A stretch of 64,000 nt of DNA from Ctenosaura bakeri (GCA_948474755.1 CAOLHI010000354.1:124001-188000), one strand, 5' to 3'; positions 22,144 to 33,209 are shown, counted from the stretch's first letter. Program-made: numbers and translations. The notes: generated by a model not told the origin, from the letters alone.

Positions 22144-23280
22144 CAGGGGGCTATTTTGGGCATCAAATTTTGCAAATGATGAAAAGCATTTTTATGCAGT
22201 GGTTGGTCTTGCCGCGATGAGAAGATGGGGAGACTACAAAGCATGCCACGAGATAATATTTGAAAAGGCACCAGTTTGTTTTCTTTCTCTTTGTTTAAGT
22301 TTTAGTTGGAATCTGATTCTTGTCAAAAATGACTTAGGAATGACAGTCTACACCCACTAGCTCAGACTGTGAAGGGTGGATGGTTTAATTAATAGACACA
22401 AGGGCTGTTGAGTCATTTAATGGACTTCCCATAATTTCTTTGTGTGTTTCCCAAAGCCCTTGTTAAATTTTAAAGTAAGGCAATGTTCTTGAGATCTACA
22501 AGGCACACAGTTTTCTTTAAGCTCAGTGCCCAGTCTGCCCACTATAGACTTTCCTTCCTGAGAGAGGCTGTACATCTTATATATAGAGAGAGATTAGCCT
22601 GATTGCTTGTGCTGATTCCCTCCCTCCTCCATTGGGAGTTAAAGAAGCTAATTTGAAAGATGCTCGTGGGTTTTCCTGGGGACTCTGGATCACCAGAGAA
22701 GCGAAATAGGGGGTGGATGGGGTCTTTTCCCAGCTATGTTTGAAAGAATACAGTTCTTTAATATCATAAGAAACCTAGGGTAAAATGTGTGCCATGACTG
22801 AGGGAAAATCTTATGAATCATTTAACAAGTACAAGCTTCATTTATAAGGATGTGCTAGGTTAAGGAATTCTGGGGCTGGTTGACCAAAGGAAGAGTCTAC
22901 TGCTGGTGAGGAAGAGGAACAGTTACTGCAAAGAAAGACTGCAAGTTTTTTTTTTCTTCAATCTTGCTTGGGGAGGGAAAGCAGTGCCCATGTGAGTGAG
23001 ATGTTGAATCCATGCTACTTTCTAGTCTCAACTTTTAAAAAAAGAGCTCTCCAAGGTGCTGAACCCTCCTGTAAATCCCACACTTTGCATCATTCCATTA
23101 AAATTAAAATTCAGATCAGACCAGAACACTACCTGACTGACATGGAAGCCACCAGCCTTGATGGCCAATGACCATTCTAAGAGATAACACCTTCACCGCT
23201 AATCTCTCTCTTCACACACCCTCACTCCGAGAAACAATGGCACTGGGCAAACAGGAAGCCACTTCAAGTTGTAGGGTTCA
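22144..23280. other. No gene recognised
   Basis: Repeat-poor, non-coding. The first 200 bp continue the possible conserved block. Confidence 0.42.
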
Positions 23281-23295
23281 GCAATACCATCATTT

Positions 23296-23330
23296 ATTTT
23301 AACATTTATTTATTTATTTATTTATTTAGG
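23296..23330. repeat. (TTTA)n tract
   Basis: TTTATTTATTTATTTATTTA run followed by GGCATCTCTC. It is possibly the tail of an old LINE in antisense. Confidence 0.85.
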
Positions 23331-23773
23331 CATCTCTCATTATGAACCTGCTAGTCTGTCTTAGGCACAGCCCATGGGGCTGAGAATGGTGACTGGCAAG
23401 ACATTGGCCCTCTGAGTGAGAGCATATCTATCACTTATGAACCTCTTCTCACAGAAGAACTTTGTGCATGGAGTCCTGTGGCCAGGGAAGTGTGTCTTCA
23501 AGAGTATACGTACACTTCTGTTTTCTACACACTCTCATTTTAGGTGACTTTGAGCTTGGGAAATACTTTTAAATAGAAATTAATCACAGCTAGAATCCCA
23601 GGAGATATCCCAGTAGTTGTCATTATAATTGCTTTGTAAAGTGATGGTTTCCTTTTCTGTTTCTCAGAAAATAGCTGAAAAGGGCATAGATGACCTTAAC
23701 CTATCCATCATACAGGTGAACTTGTTATAGACCAATGATAACCATTGCAGTGAGTACCTTTTTATACCCATTA
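23331..23773. other. No gene recognised
   Basis: Non-coding DNA up to the Helitron insertion site. Confidence 0.45.
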
Positions 23774-24207
23774 TCTAATATATAAAAGTCAAAGTTTGTT
23801 TGTCTGTGTCAGGCGAAGACCTCATATGATTGGCTGCAGGCAAAGACTTCATATGATTGGCTGTGTCAGGCTAAGATATCATATGATTGGCTGCCTAAGA
23901 ACACCCTATGGAATCCTGGGGTTTGGAGTTCAGGGAGGGGCCTTTAGAATTCTCAGTCAGAGAGCTCTGAATAGGCCAGTTGCTATGGAGAGGAGGCCTA
24001 GCAGCAAGGAGGGGCAGTGTATTTCCCTCAGGAACTCAACCTCATTATGTTAATAACTCTGAATAAAGGTTGAATTGTGGAATAGGGGGAAAGTTACAGG
24101 TATTGGACAAGACAGTTTGGGGAAATTAGAGACACAGGATCTCAAATCTTTCTAACAAGCATTACCTACAAGATAAAATCCCGGGCAACACCAGGTATAT
24201 ACACTAG
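23774..24207 (+). mobile_element. Non-autonomous Helitron carrying half of MITE family A
   Basis: A 434-bp element with the full Helitron signature. It is inserted between A (23773) and T (24208), begins TCTAATATATAAAAGTC, and ends in CTAG (24204-24207) about 9 bp after a short hairpin (CCCGG-GCAACA-CCAGG, one mismatch). Helitrons leave no target duplication and none is seen. Near the 5' end are three tandem units of about 29 bp (about 23809-23895) ending CATATGATTGGCTG. Then comes half of the palindromic MITE of family A (about 23896-23970), and then GGCCAGTTGCTATGGAGAGG and a body shared with 57930-58576. No Rep/helicase coding sequence. Confidence 0.85.
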
Positions 24208-24330
24208 TATTATATATAAAAGGGCTATAATTATATTATATATTTATATTATATTTATTGTTATATTATATTTCTATTATATTATATTTATAATTACATA
24301 ATTATAATTACATAATAAAAATTAAGTAAG
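24208..24330. repeat. AT-rich low-complexity tract
   Basis: More than 100 bp almost wholly A and T (TATTATATTTATAATTAC repeats), directly after the Helitron end. Confidence 0.9.
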
Positions 24331-25335
24331 CACTCAAACACTTATTTGAATATCATTTGCTTAAAAAACTGGAAAAATGCTGTGTAAATGAAATATTACA
24401 GTAGCACTCAGGCCAGTATGATGCTAATTTAAAGAAAAGTAAAATGAAAGAACAGTCTCTCCTTTCTGCCCTCTGCCATTTTAACAGCATACTTCCCTTC
24501 ATACATAGACAAAATCCAGTCTGTGTAGCTGATCTCAAACAAACTGGAAATCTTTTGTATTTTGACATTTCAGGTACAGTAACAGACATTCACATTTAAA
24601 TAAATCAACACTTAGCATTAAACAAATGATGGTTCTTTCAAACAGTCCTTTGATCCTGCTTCCCACTCCCTCCCAAAATCACTGCTCAGCTGAATGATGG
24701 TTTCCCCTTTCTCAGTCAAAGCTGCTAGTGTGGCCAGAGCATTGTGGGATGAATGTACAGAATAAGTGCAATAGCGCCAGCAGTGTGGAAAGTCAATTAC
24801 AATTTTATTTGCAGTTTACAGCAAAAGAGCAATGATTTATTAGTGCTAGGAGCTACTTTGCCTCAAAAGAGCCCCAGCTTTTCTTCTGTCTGTGGTGCTG
24901 TGGAAACTCTTTGCATGGCATCCTGTGGTTTTTTCACATGCCAGCTTACTAGGAAACTGATTCTCAAAGTATCTCCACCATGAACGATAGATCTATTCAC
25001 CTAGGATATCGTTCCTGTTTCCAAAATTAGCCAGAAATGACATTACTACTTCTCTCAGGGAGCTTGGTGGCATCTGACCTTTGTTCACTCCAATTTATTT
25101 TAAAGCATACAGTGCCATTTTGAGCACAGAGGCTGAGCTGGGTCGCCGTAAACCTGTGAGCTGTTTTAAGGTTGGCCAGACAGAAACTTAAAGTCTTTAA
25201 GAAAGCAGATCTTCTGTCCTTGAAATGTTCGATACATATAGGACTGTAACAATATCGTCACCATAAAGTTACTGAAATGAATCAAACATTTCTTTAACAA
25301 GAATCTCTTCCCTTCGATAGCTATTGCTCTTATAG
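24331..25335. other. No gene recognised
   Basis: Non-coding DNA with nothing identifiable. Confidence 0.45.
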
Positions 25336-25598
25336 CTTGTGCTTCTTTATTATTATTTATTATTTATTATTATTATTTATTTGTATCCTGCCTCTCCATA
25401 TGGATTGAGGCAGCGAACAACTTACAAATAGCATGTATTTCGATACATATCTATACATGCCCCCAACAAGCTGGGTACTCATTTTGCCGACCTGCGGAAG
25501 GATAGAAGGCTGAGTCAACCTTGGAGCCCAGCAGGATCGAACTCACAACCTTGTGGCTTGCAATACTGGCATTTAACCACTGCACCACCAGGGCTCCC
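25336..25598 (-). mobile_element. tRNA-derived SINE, copy 3, with LINE-like 3' tail
   Basis: On the minus strand the head reads GGAGCCCTGGTGGTGCAGTG (A box) and GAGTTCGATCCTGCTGGGC (B box), then the body AGTCGGCAAAATGAG-type sequence to about 25458. The plus-strand-left part (25336-25457) is an (ATTT/ATT)n tail plus CCTGCCTCTCCATATGG..GAGGCAGCGAACAACTTACA, which resembles a lizard LINE 3' end. This is either tail sharing with the partner LINE or a separate adjoining insertion. Confidence 0.82.
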
Positions 25599-25743
25599 TT
25601 TATCAGTTTGCAGCAGTACTGACATCTTCCAGGTAAAGCAAGGGAACAGTGTGAATAATTATAAAAAGGAAATGTTGAGAGGCCAAGCAAGTGCTAGTTG
25701 AGGAAAAATGGCTTGCTTCCAGGAACTTATCTAAGGATCACAA
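25599..25743. other. No gene recognised
   Basis: Short non-coding spacer between the SINE and the hAT element. Confidence 0.45.
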
Positions 25744-25930
25744 CAGTGGTGTGAGGGAGGGGCGAGGAAGGTGGTGAGCCCTGGGTGGCACTATTTTGGG
25801 GGTGCCTCTGCTCTTTGCCTACCCCCTCTGTGCTGTCACCCCTCTCCGTGCACCGTATCTACACGCACCATTGCCCCACTCCCACCCCCAACCCTTGCCC
25901 CTACCCCACTTGTGCCAAGCTATGCCACTG
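25744..25930. mobile_element. Non-autonomous hAT element with perfect 8-bp target duplication
   Basis: A 187-bp GC-rich element starting CAGTGGTGTGAGG and ending CCAAGCTATGCCACTG. It is flanked on both sides by GATCACAA (25736-25743 and 25931-25938). Termini CAGTGG...CCACTG and the 8-bp duplication are diagnostic of hAT. Three overlapping plus-strand open frames over it are due to composition. Confidence 0.88.
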
Positions 25931-25938
25931 GATCACAA

Positions 25939-26284
25939 GCCGCTGGGAATGGAGAATGGTACCGGGGTTACATTGTGGAAGGCCCACTGTATCTTTTACT
26001 TCTTGTCTTCCGCTGACTCAAGAAATCTTCTCTCTAAAACAAATGGTACAACTGAGCCCAAAATCAGTACTTTCAAGTCCTACTGGATGACAGCCATTTG
26101 TGCCTCTCCTTCAGGTTAAGGATATCTGCCAGTGGGACAGATTCTCCTTGTCATTGCATCATAAGGACGTAAATCCTCAACTTTTTCATCCTTGTATGTG
26201 GTGATGAATCTTCTGGCTGCATGAGAGAAAATGAACATTCCTTTGTGGCAGTCTTTCAATATTTGAACATCCTGAAATGTTGTG
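25939..26284. other. No gene recognised
   Basis: Non-coding DNA with nothing identifiable. Confidence 0.45.
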
Positions 26285-26465
26285 GAAGAATTTATTCTGA
26301 GTAGAAAAACACATTTTTGTATGTGTGAACAAAATGTTTTCAGCACTGTTTTCAGAGAAGGATTCCTGCTTATGAAACAGAGTTTTCTACACAGAAAACA
26401 AGCTTTTTGTTTAGGAAACAGAGTTTTGCTTTAGAAAATGTGTTTGCTTAATGCAGAATAATTCC
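26285..26465. mobile_element. Foldback element with CAGAAAAC units, copy 2
   Basis: Inverted termini of about 30 bp: left AGAATTTATTCTG..AAACACATTTTT, right AAAATGTGTTTGC..GCAGAATAATTCC. The interior has degenerate units such as GTTTTCTACACAGAAAACAA and GTTTTCAGCACTGTTTTCAG. It is the same design as 19101-19281 and nearly the same length (181 bp), so the two are likely members of one family. Confidence 0.7.
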
Positions 26466-27640
26466 TTCAGAACAGTATGAGAAATTGAATACAGAAAAAA
26501 AAAAATCAAGCCAGATTCCTACTGGTTAATTTTTTTTTCTGTACTCAAATTCCTCTCCAGAGACACTTGATTGACCTGATCTTGTCATCTTGTCATTATT
26601 TATTTATTTATTGCATTTATATTCCATCTTTCTCTCAAGTGGGATCCCTGGTTAATTGTCCCTCAATTTTCATTTTTTTTAAACAAAAAAAAATTCTCAC
26701 ATTTTTTAGTACATGGGCAATACTGTTGCTGATTTGATTCTGATGTTTTAAATTGATTTCTTAATGTTATGCTCCTGTGGTTATTTTTACATTTTATGAT
26801 TTAAAAAGTCTATGTGCTGCTCAGAGAATGTATTGTTAATGGGCAATAAAAATGTTGTTTTGTAATACTAATAAAAATAAAAATACGGTGTGATAATCTC
26901 AGTGTATTTCACCTTGAATTCCTTAGGGGAAAGGGAAAGGATATGAATGTAACAATACCTAGGTAATAAACTACCCAGAATATCTGTGGTTAGGTTCCTT
27001 GAAAACTGTGCCTCTGTGCTCATGTAAAATACCAGCAGGAGGCTGTGGAATAGCTGTGGATGTGCTGGATCAGAGGTTACTTTCTCCATGTGGTTCTGCC
27101 ATGAGGCTGACATTTGCAAGGTCTTCTGAGTATTGCTGTAGTGCTGTTAGCTGTGCAAACAGCATTCAGATGATATTTAGGGATGGGAAACAAACATAAA
27201 TATGCAGCTCAGTACCTCTCAACCAAAGGGAGGAAAAAAGTACCTGCACGTGTTAGTCCAGAAAAGATGCAACTATATTTGGAGATCTGCAGCTTCTGGT
27301 TTAGAATGTAAAAGATTTAAGAAACACACACACGCATATATGGAGAGAGATTAGAAATTGCTCAGTCATACAAAGACAACCCCATTCATTAATGATCTCC
27401 TGACTATCAGCAGTTAGAGTTTCCATTTATAATGTGGAGCTTTTGTGATGGCTGTTTAAATGATCTTATCTTCAGTATATTGCTGAAATTGTTAAACACC
27501 TATGTATAACAATTTCATTATGACCTATAATGAAACATATCCTTCTGAAATCTATATCTCTGGTTGTTATGTCCATCTTCAAAATGTTGACTAAGGTGAT
27601 CTTTGCAAAGATGCTGTACAATGGATTTCTGATGCTGTGA
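26466..27640. other. No gene; LINE-tail-like pieces
   Basis: Mostly non-coding. TTATTTATTTATTGCATTTATATTCC-like sequence at about 26596-26640 resembles an antisense LINE 3' tail. The rest is unrecognised. Confidence 0.42.
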
Positions 27641-27644
27641 ATAT

Positions 27645-27775
27645 TCTTATTTATTTATTTATTCTTATTTATTTACTTACTTATTAAAATTATTTATATC
27701 CAACTTGTCTGAATTCAATTTTTTCCAAGGCAGCTCACAAATAGTATTAACATGCAGTTAAAACACACACCCACA
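27645..27775 (-). repeat. (TTTA)n and LINE 3'-tail-like sequence with AC repeat
   Basis: TTTATTTATTTATTCTTATT followed by CAAGGCAGCTCACAAATAGT and AAAACACACACCCACACACA. The CAAGGC(A/G)GCTCACAA motif is typical of antisense 3' ends of CR1/L2-like LINEs in lizards. Confidence 0.5.
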
Positions 27776-27795
27776 CACACCCAGAGAGAGAGAGA

Positions 27796-27997
27796 GGCCA
27801 TTTCTGCACTACACTGTTACAGTGCTATTATTTCACTTTCAACTTCCTATGGAATCCTGGGGTTTGTAGTTTAAGGAGGGGCAATTAGAATTCTCAGCCA
27901 GAGAACTCTTTGGCCTCAGGAAACTACAAACCCCAGAATTCCACAGGATGCTGAAAGCGGAATAATAGCACTATAACAGTGTAGGGTGAAAATGGCC
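27796..27997. mobile_element. Palindromic MITE, family A copy 3 (intact ends)
   Basis: A 202-bp copy with GGCCATTTCTGCACTACACT at the left and its complement at the right (GTGTAGGGTGAAAATGGCC). It is inserted in a (GA)n tract, so an 8-bp AGAGAGAG target duplication is compatible on both sides but cannot be proved. It is the reference copy for the family in this window. Confidence 0.9.
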
Positions 27998-28005
27998 AGA
28001 GAGAG

Positions 28006-28441
28006 TATCAGTATAATTCCATTCATCAGGATATTTTCCACAAGTAACACTGTAATGCCCCTAAAACCATGTCCTGAGGAACCTAATTATTTTATATCAA
28101 ACATAGTGAGCCGTAGAGATATACTGGAAGGACACGTAGACAGGAGAGCTCGGTTTTCTGTCATACATCCTGGGGTTATCTGGTAAATGGCTCAACAGAC
28201 CACTTGAATGGATTTTCAGCAGTGATCAGAAAGACAATTCCTCTCTGAGAAAATAAACAATGCAAAACAGCCTGGAATTTGACTCCTTGAGGCATGCATC
28301 TCCAGAGAGATACTGATCTTGCAGGAAACTACAAGAATGTTTGGTTGTATTTTCTTTGAACTACAAGGGTATTTTCTTTGAACTACAAAAGAAAATAATC
28401 CATCTTCATAAAAACTGCGACCATGTGGTTTCATAGGACAT
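28006..28441. other. No gene; short tandem duplication
   Basis: Non-coding. TATTTTCTTTGAACTACAA occurs twice in tandem near 28348-28389. Confidence 0.5.
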
Positions 28442-29048
28442 TGTTCAGCTGTAACTAGGCCCTTTCCCTTCTCTTTTTCGGAGTTTGATGGAGTTTGAGA
28501 GATTCTTTTGGAGAAATTAGAGAGTTTCTTTCTGTAGTTTTCAGAGCTTAGAGTAAGGAGTTCTCTCAGATCTGCAAAATAATGAAGCTTGTAAGCTCCC
28601 CTCAGCCCTTAAAGGCGTGGCTGAGATCTTTTCTCCCAGTTGAAGACTCCTGGAATTGGTATAGTATTAAATCAAACTCTTATGTCTCTCTCTCTTTCCT
28701 AATTTTCATCTCTTTCTAACTTTCTATAGTCTTGTATGCTTGTTGGAGTATGTGTGAAGCTGAGTGATTGTATGAACTTTAACTCTCTATAGTCTTATAT
28801 GCTTGTTATAGTTAGTGCAGCTGAGTGATTGTAGGGACTTTACATCTGTGTCAATAAAATAATTACATTTGAAAAATTTGTGTGGTTTTTGACTGGGCCT
28901 GACCCCGTAAAAATTGGGTTAAAAAGATCCTAAATACCCTGTCCTCTTTGCATAGCTAAAGCAGTGCAGAGCTAATTTTTCCCCACAAGAGACGATTTTG
29001 ACAGCTTTTGGGAATCCTTTAAAGGAGTCCTAAGCAAACAGAGTAACA
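28442..29048 (+). mobile_element. Solo LTR related to the TGTTAC family
   Basis: About 607 bp, starting TGTTCA and ending GTAACA, with candidate 4-bp flanks ACAT / ACAC (3 of 4 match). The U5-like segment GACTGGGCCTGACCCCG... GGGTT..AAGATCCT and CCCCACAAGAGAC parallels the 15151-16036 LTR. A polyadenylation signal (TCAATAAAAT, about 28850-28859) fits plus orientation. An internal imperfect tandem duplication of about 65 bp lies at 28728-28835 (CTGAGTGATTGTA in both units). The interior differs strongly from the other three copies, so it is a separate subfamily. The 5' boundary is tentative. Confidence 0.65.
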
Positions 29049-29052
29049 ACAC

Positions 29053-29413
29053 CAGGTAGCGGATGAATCTGTGGGAAAGAAGGGAGGCTTCAGCTGATTC
29101 AGCCTCAATGTGTTAAGAGTGTACATTCTGCAGCAGAAAGTTTTCAGTACAAAGCTTAAGTTTAGGGCAGGTTCCAGTAAAGGTGCTTCTGTCAGTGGAA
29201 TCAGGAAGGAATCAGCCTTCTTCCTTAAGCCTTCCCCTCCATGACCTCAGAAACTACTCTGGAAGCCCTCCAAAGCAGTTTTTTTTTTCAGTTGGCAGTA
29301 AGGGTTGCAAGAGTTAGGGGAGAAGAAATTCCTGTCATGGTTTAGGCCTGAATTCAATTGCATTGGTGGTTTTAGCATGTCCACTCCATTTGAAGAGGGT
29401 AATGTTCATCTTC
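29053..29413. other. No gene recognised
   Basis: Non-coding DNA with nothing identifiable. Confidence 0.45.
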
Positions 29414-30240
29414 AGAGCCAGCGTGGTGTACTGGTTTGAGAGTTGGACAGAGGCCCTTTCCACACCATACCTCAATAGCGCATTGTTCCATTACAATCCC
29501 AGCATTGCCATTTCCGTGATGGTATTGGGTTAGGAACATTCTCTACTGTACCCTTTCACCTTGAGTAGATGAGTAGCATTATTTCCACCAGTGTTCCCTC
29601 TGCACTACAGCATCACTGACCAGTCCCTTTTCCTGCCTTTTCCCCACTCCACAAACCAATACCCTATTGCATTTTTAAGCTACAGCACTAAAAAAATGTA
29701 CTTAAAAATTAACTCAAAGGAGAAAATTAAAATAATCACAGAGATGTGGTAGATTCCAAACTTGCCATGCCATCGAAGTAGCTGAGGGAGGGACAACCTG
29801 GGCATGCCCACACCCCACCCACCCCTGGATTGGAGATGACAAGAAGTGCTATCAAGCAGTATTGAGGAACTGAATTGACCCAGTTGACAAGATTGTAGCG
29901 CTAAAGGATTTTTTAACAGATTTTTTTCTGGAAATTAAATAGAGCTGATTTGCAATGCTTGGGAATGCAACAACAGCTGGATAGCAATGACATTCATTGT
30001 ACAGTAGCATGGCACCTGGACCAGGAACAGCCTGTTGATGTGGCAGGATGATGACATTGTGAGGAAAGGGCCTAAGATGATCTACAGATGAAGGTTCAAT
30101 TCCCCGCTCAGCAATGGAAACCCACTGGGTGACCTTGGGTGCATCACACACTCTCAGCCCCAGAAAACTGTACAATAGGATCACATTCGGGTCACCATAA
30201 GTCAGAAATGACTTGAAGGCACATAACAAGAATATCAGTA
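29414..30240 (+). mobile_element. Sauria-type SINE interrupted by a DNA transposon
   Basis: The SINE head is at 29414-29450 (GAGCCAGCGTGGTGTACTGG with an A box). Its continuation resumes after 30073 with a B box-like GGTTCAATTCC, then GGAAACCCACTGGGTGACCT, then TAAGTCAGAAATGACTTGAA and GGCACATAACAAG at the 3' end. The two pieces are collinear and are split only by the element at 29451-30073, which must have inserted later. Confidence 0.85.
29451..30073. mobile_element. Non-autonomous DNA transposon, family D copy 1
   Basis: Begins AGGCCCTTTCCACACC and ends GGAAAGGGCCT, giving perfect 11-bp inverted termini AGGCCCTTTCC. It is homologous over most of its length to 48031-48549 (shared CATTGTTCCA, GTATTGGGTTA, GATGAGTAGCAT, GTAGCTGAGGG..GGGACAACCTGGG). 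No transposase. The exact target duplication is unclear. The TTTCC(G/A)CAC-type terminus suggests a hAT relative. Confidence 0.75.
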
Positions 30241-31020
30241 TTAGCCTTGGCATACCCTCCATCACTTGTCTGTGGATTGCCTACCTTCCAACATTTCACA
30301 GATGAAAACTGAGACACATGTAGCCAAATCACTTCAGAGTGTGGTTAAAATGGCAAAATCATTAAAGGGAAGGAACAGGCACACTATAAGAGGCTGCCGC
30401 AGTTGGCTTTTGCCCAAGCCTACTGGGAGAGGCAAGATTCCACCCTCTCCTTTCTTTTCCCTTCTGCTGAATTAACTGAGTGCAATTGACTTTTAACCTC
30501 AGGTTGCAGCAACTGGAGTAAGTTGAGGACAAGGGAGGAAAGTGAGAGGAGGAGATTGAAACTAGGATGTTTTTAAAACAGCTGAAAAAGTTGGATGGCA
30601 GAGGATTAGCCTGTGCTGTCCTTGCCAAAGCATGACAGTGGGAGGGTATGAAGTTGCGGAGGTGCTTTAAGAACTTCTTGGAGCACTTCAAAAAAAAAAA
30701 AAGGAAACATAATTTTCATTTTCATATTCATTCATTCATTCACCTTTCTCCTAGCATGAGACCTCCCCAGAGGAAAATTCATCCTACAGTTGTTTCCAAA
30801 ACACCTCTCCATAGAAACTAATACTGTTCTTCCCCTTTTAGAAGGTATAAATGTGATTGATTGGCATTAGACACATGATTAATAATTGGAAATATGGTAG
30901 CTTTTGACCTGTTCACAAAAGACTAAAATAGCAAATGTCTCTCTGATTAGCACACCACAACAGCTCAATTACCTGCATTTTTAATACTTGACAGTAACAT
31001 ACACTTTTTCTGTTTCCCAG
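30241..31020. other. No gene; possible conserved intron-like sequence upstream of a candidate exon
   Basis: Non-coding. An A run is at 30690-30703 and an (ATTC)n run at about 30726-30742. From about 30840 the DNA is repeat-free and ends in the pyrimidine-rich acceptor-like ACTTTTTCTGTTTCCCAG. Confidence 0.4.
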
Positions 31021-31086
31021 GACATGGAAACAGCTACTTGTGAATTTCAAGCCAAAGAAAATGATGAGCTCCATGAGAACAAAAAG
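31021..31086 (+). CDS. Candidate isolated 66-bp exon (unidentified)
   Basis: A 66-bp segment preceded by a strong polypyrimidine tract and AG (TTTTTCTGTTTCCCAG) and followed by a donor-like GTTAGT after AAAAAG. It is a multiple of three and open in two plus frames. The frame starting at the first base gives 22 codons, DMETATCEFQAKENDEL and then HENKK, hydrophilic and acidic/basic as in a coiled-coil or linker. I do not recognise the protein. No other exon in the window obviously pairs with it, so it could be an alternative exon in a very long intron, a decoy, or chance. Strand and phase depend on the splice sites alone. Confidence 0.3.
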
Positions 31087-33177
31087 GTTAGTCTCTACAT
31101 TTTGCCTTGCATCATTTAATTGTTGCATCACTCAGTAAATACACTTGTTTTTAAAATCAAAGCCCCTTTTCCAAGTATATGTCTTACATGGTGTGTGAGT
31201 AACAGGCAGACCCATAGGAATTATCAAAATGTCCTGGAGGAAAAAAAAACCTTTTGATCTTTTCATGATGGGATTTCCTTAACTCATGGCATGCTAATTA
31301 AGGCTGCATAATTTCCCTGAAATGGGGGTTGGGGGGTGGGTGGCCAGCACATGTGCATAAATGTGGTAGATTTGAAGAACTTTGTTCTTGTGTGTGCTGC
31401 ATGAAAACAACATGCTCAAATAGTAATTGGGGGAAATATTACAAGTTTTGTCCTTGAAGAGAATTTTTTTGATATTGTTATGCATGACATTTGGAGAGGA
31501 AGGGGACGGGTGTGAGCTGCCTATTTTATTTTTAAATCAGAATATTTAAATTTATTTGCATAATATTGATTTTAGCCTACAAAGCAAGCAAGTCATCAGA
31601 CTCTGAACAGCCCTTGCAGTACTAAATGGTTTCAGGAATCAGTGGCCAGCATCCAATTGGGCACTTAGCCCTGGTGAGAGAAACCCTATCAGAAGACTGA
31701 GGAAGAAGCAATTTCTGTCTCCACACACAATGTGGGAAACACACACACAGAGACATACACACCTTCCTTCCATCTCCTCCCCACCCTCTGTGCCACCCAA
31801 AACTTTGTTCTAGAGGGTTTCCCAGCTCTCTGCAGCACATACTGAGGGAATCCAGACTAGAAAATGGTAGTATCTAAAGTTGTGAATCTGTGTTCCTTCA
31901 TATTATCCTGTTCAAAATTTATTCAGTGTATACCTAGTTCAGGCAACCAACCTTCATTTCTCTTGCAACCAGCAAGATTTTTGTGCCAGAATAACTGAGG
32001 GCATTTAAAATACTGTGGGTTAGTCAGGTCCCTTTTCTCAGTGAATTTTCAAATCACACATATATGTTCTTCCATCAGAGGCATGCTGTTTCTAGTGTTC
32101 TAATAACTGCACAAATGTGGGTGCATCCTCTTTCTGTGGCTGCAGGAGAGGGACAAAATGAGGGCATTGCACCCTCTGAAATAAGAATTCTGAAATTTTC
32201 CTTCACATCCCAAATTTTTAGTGTTGCAGGGACTTAAAAATTCACTTGAGCATTTACATATAGTATTTAAGCATCCAAATCAAAGGGGCAGGAAAATGTA
32301 GAATGTCATAGTTCTAGGTGAGAAGTTTTTCAGTGCCTCACTCTCTGAGATGTTAACAATTTGAAGGGGACTGAAGGAAAAATTCATGAGGAGGCAGAAT
32401 ATTTATTTGAGATCAGCAATCCTTGCTCCAAGCCATACCCATCCTTGCTTCCCTGACTCCTCTGCAGCTCCTTCGTCAGTTTTGCAAACTTCTTCTCCTT
32501 TCATAAGACTGTCCTTTTCAGTCTCCTCGCAGGAACCATCAGACTGCACACCCACACTGTACAATGGAGCATTCCATGTGAATAAAACTAGGGTGATTTA
32601 TATTTGTCCCTAAATGCATTACACAGTAGTGAAACAAAGAAACCATGAGAAACCTCAGCTACTGGAGAGACACTAACATGCCAAGAGGGCCCCATGGGAT
32701 CAAGGTGGCATGGCATCTAAAAAGGTCTAGCCGTTGAAAGGAGTAGGAGGCATTAATGCTCCTTTGTGTTGCTTGATATTTGTTAGTATTAGACAGTATT
32801 ATAGCACCAAACTGTACATAATAGAACGGTATTTGTGAGCATCCTCAGGAAGATTTGTGTGTTGCGTTTCATGTTTAAGATGGCAGAGAGAAAAAAATGT
32901 GAAAGGTATCATAAAAGGTAAGAAGCAGGCGATGGATTCATGTATTAAAGTTTAGGGAAATGATAAAAGCCAGGTTCCCTACTTCAAAAGAACTATGCCA
33001 CATTACTTTGGATATTTAAAGTGGCAGCATCCATCTCACCACACTCTGCTTGACAATGCTTGTTGCTTAGTGATGAGAGAAGGAAGTGATAGGAAAGACT
33101 GGTTTGAGAGTTGTTTGCTTGGGGAAAGATGTCAAGGAGGCAGCAGGGTGGGGTGAGATGAGATAGGAATATTCTGT
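31087..33177. other. No gene recognised
   Basis: Non-coding, AT-rich, with few repeats. The first 150 bp after the candidate exon and the block at 31500-31600 lack repeat signatures. Confidence 0.42.

Positions 33178-33209
<32 letters not shown>
33178..33209. repeat. (AAC)n microsatellite, tail of a minus-strand LINE
   Basis: About 32 bp of AAC repeat, which on the minus strand is a (GTT)n tail at the 3' end of the LINE that follows. Confidence 0.9.
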
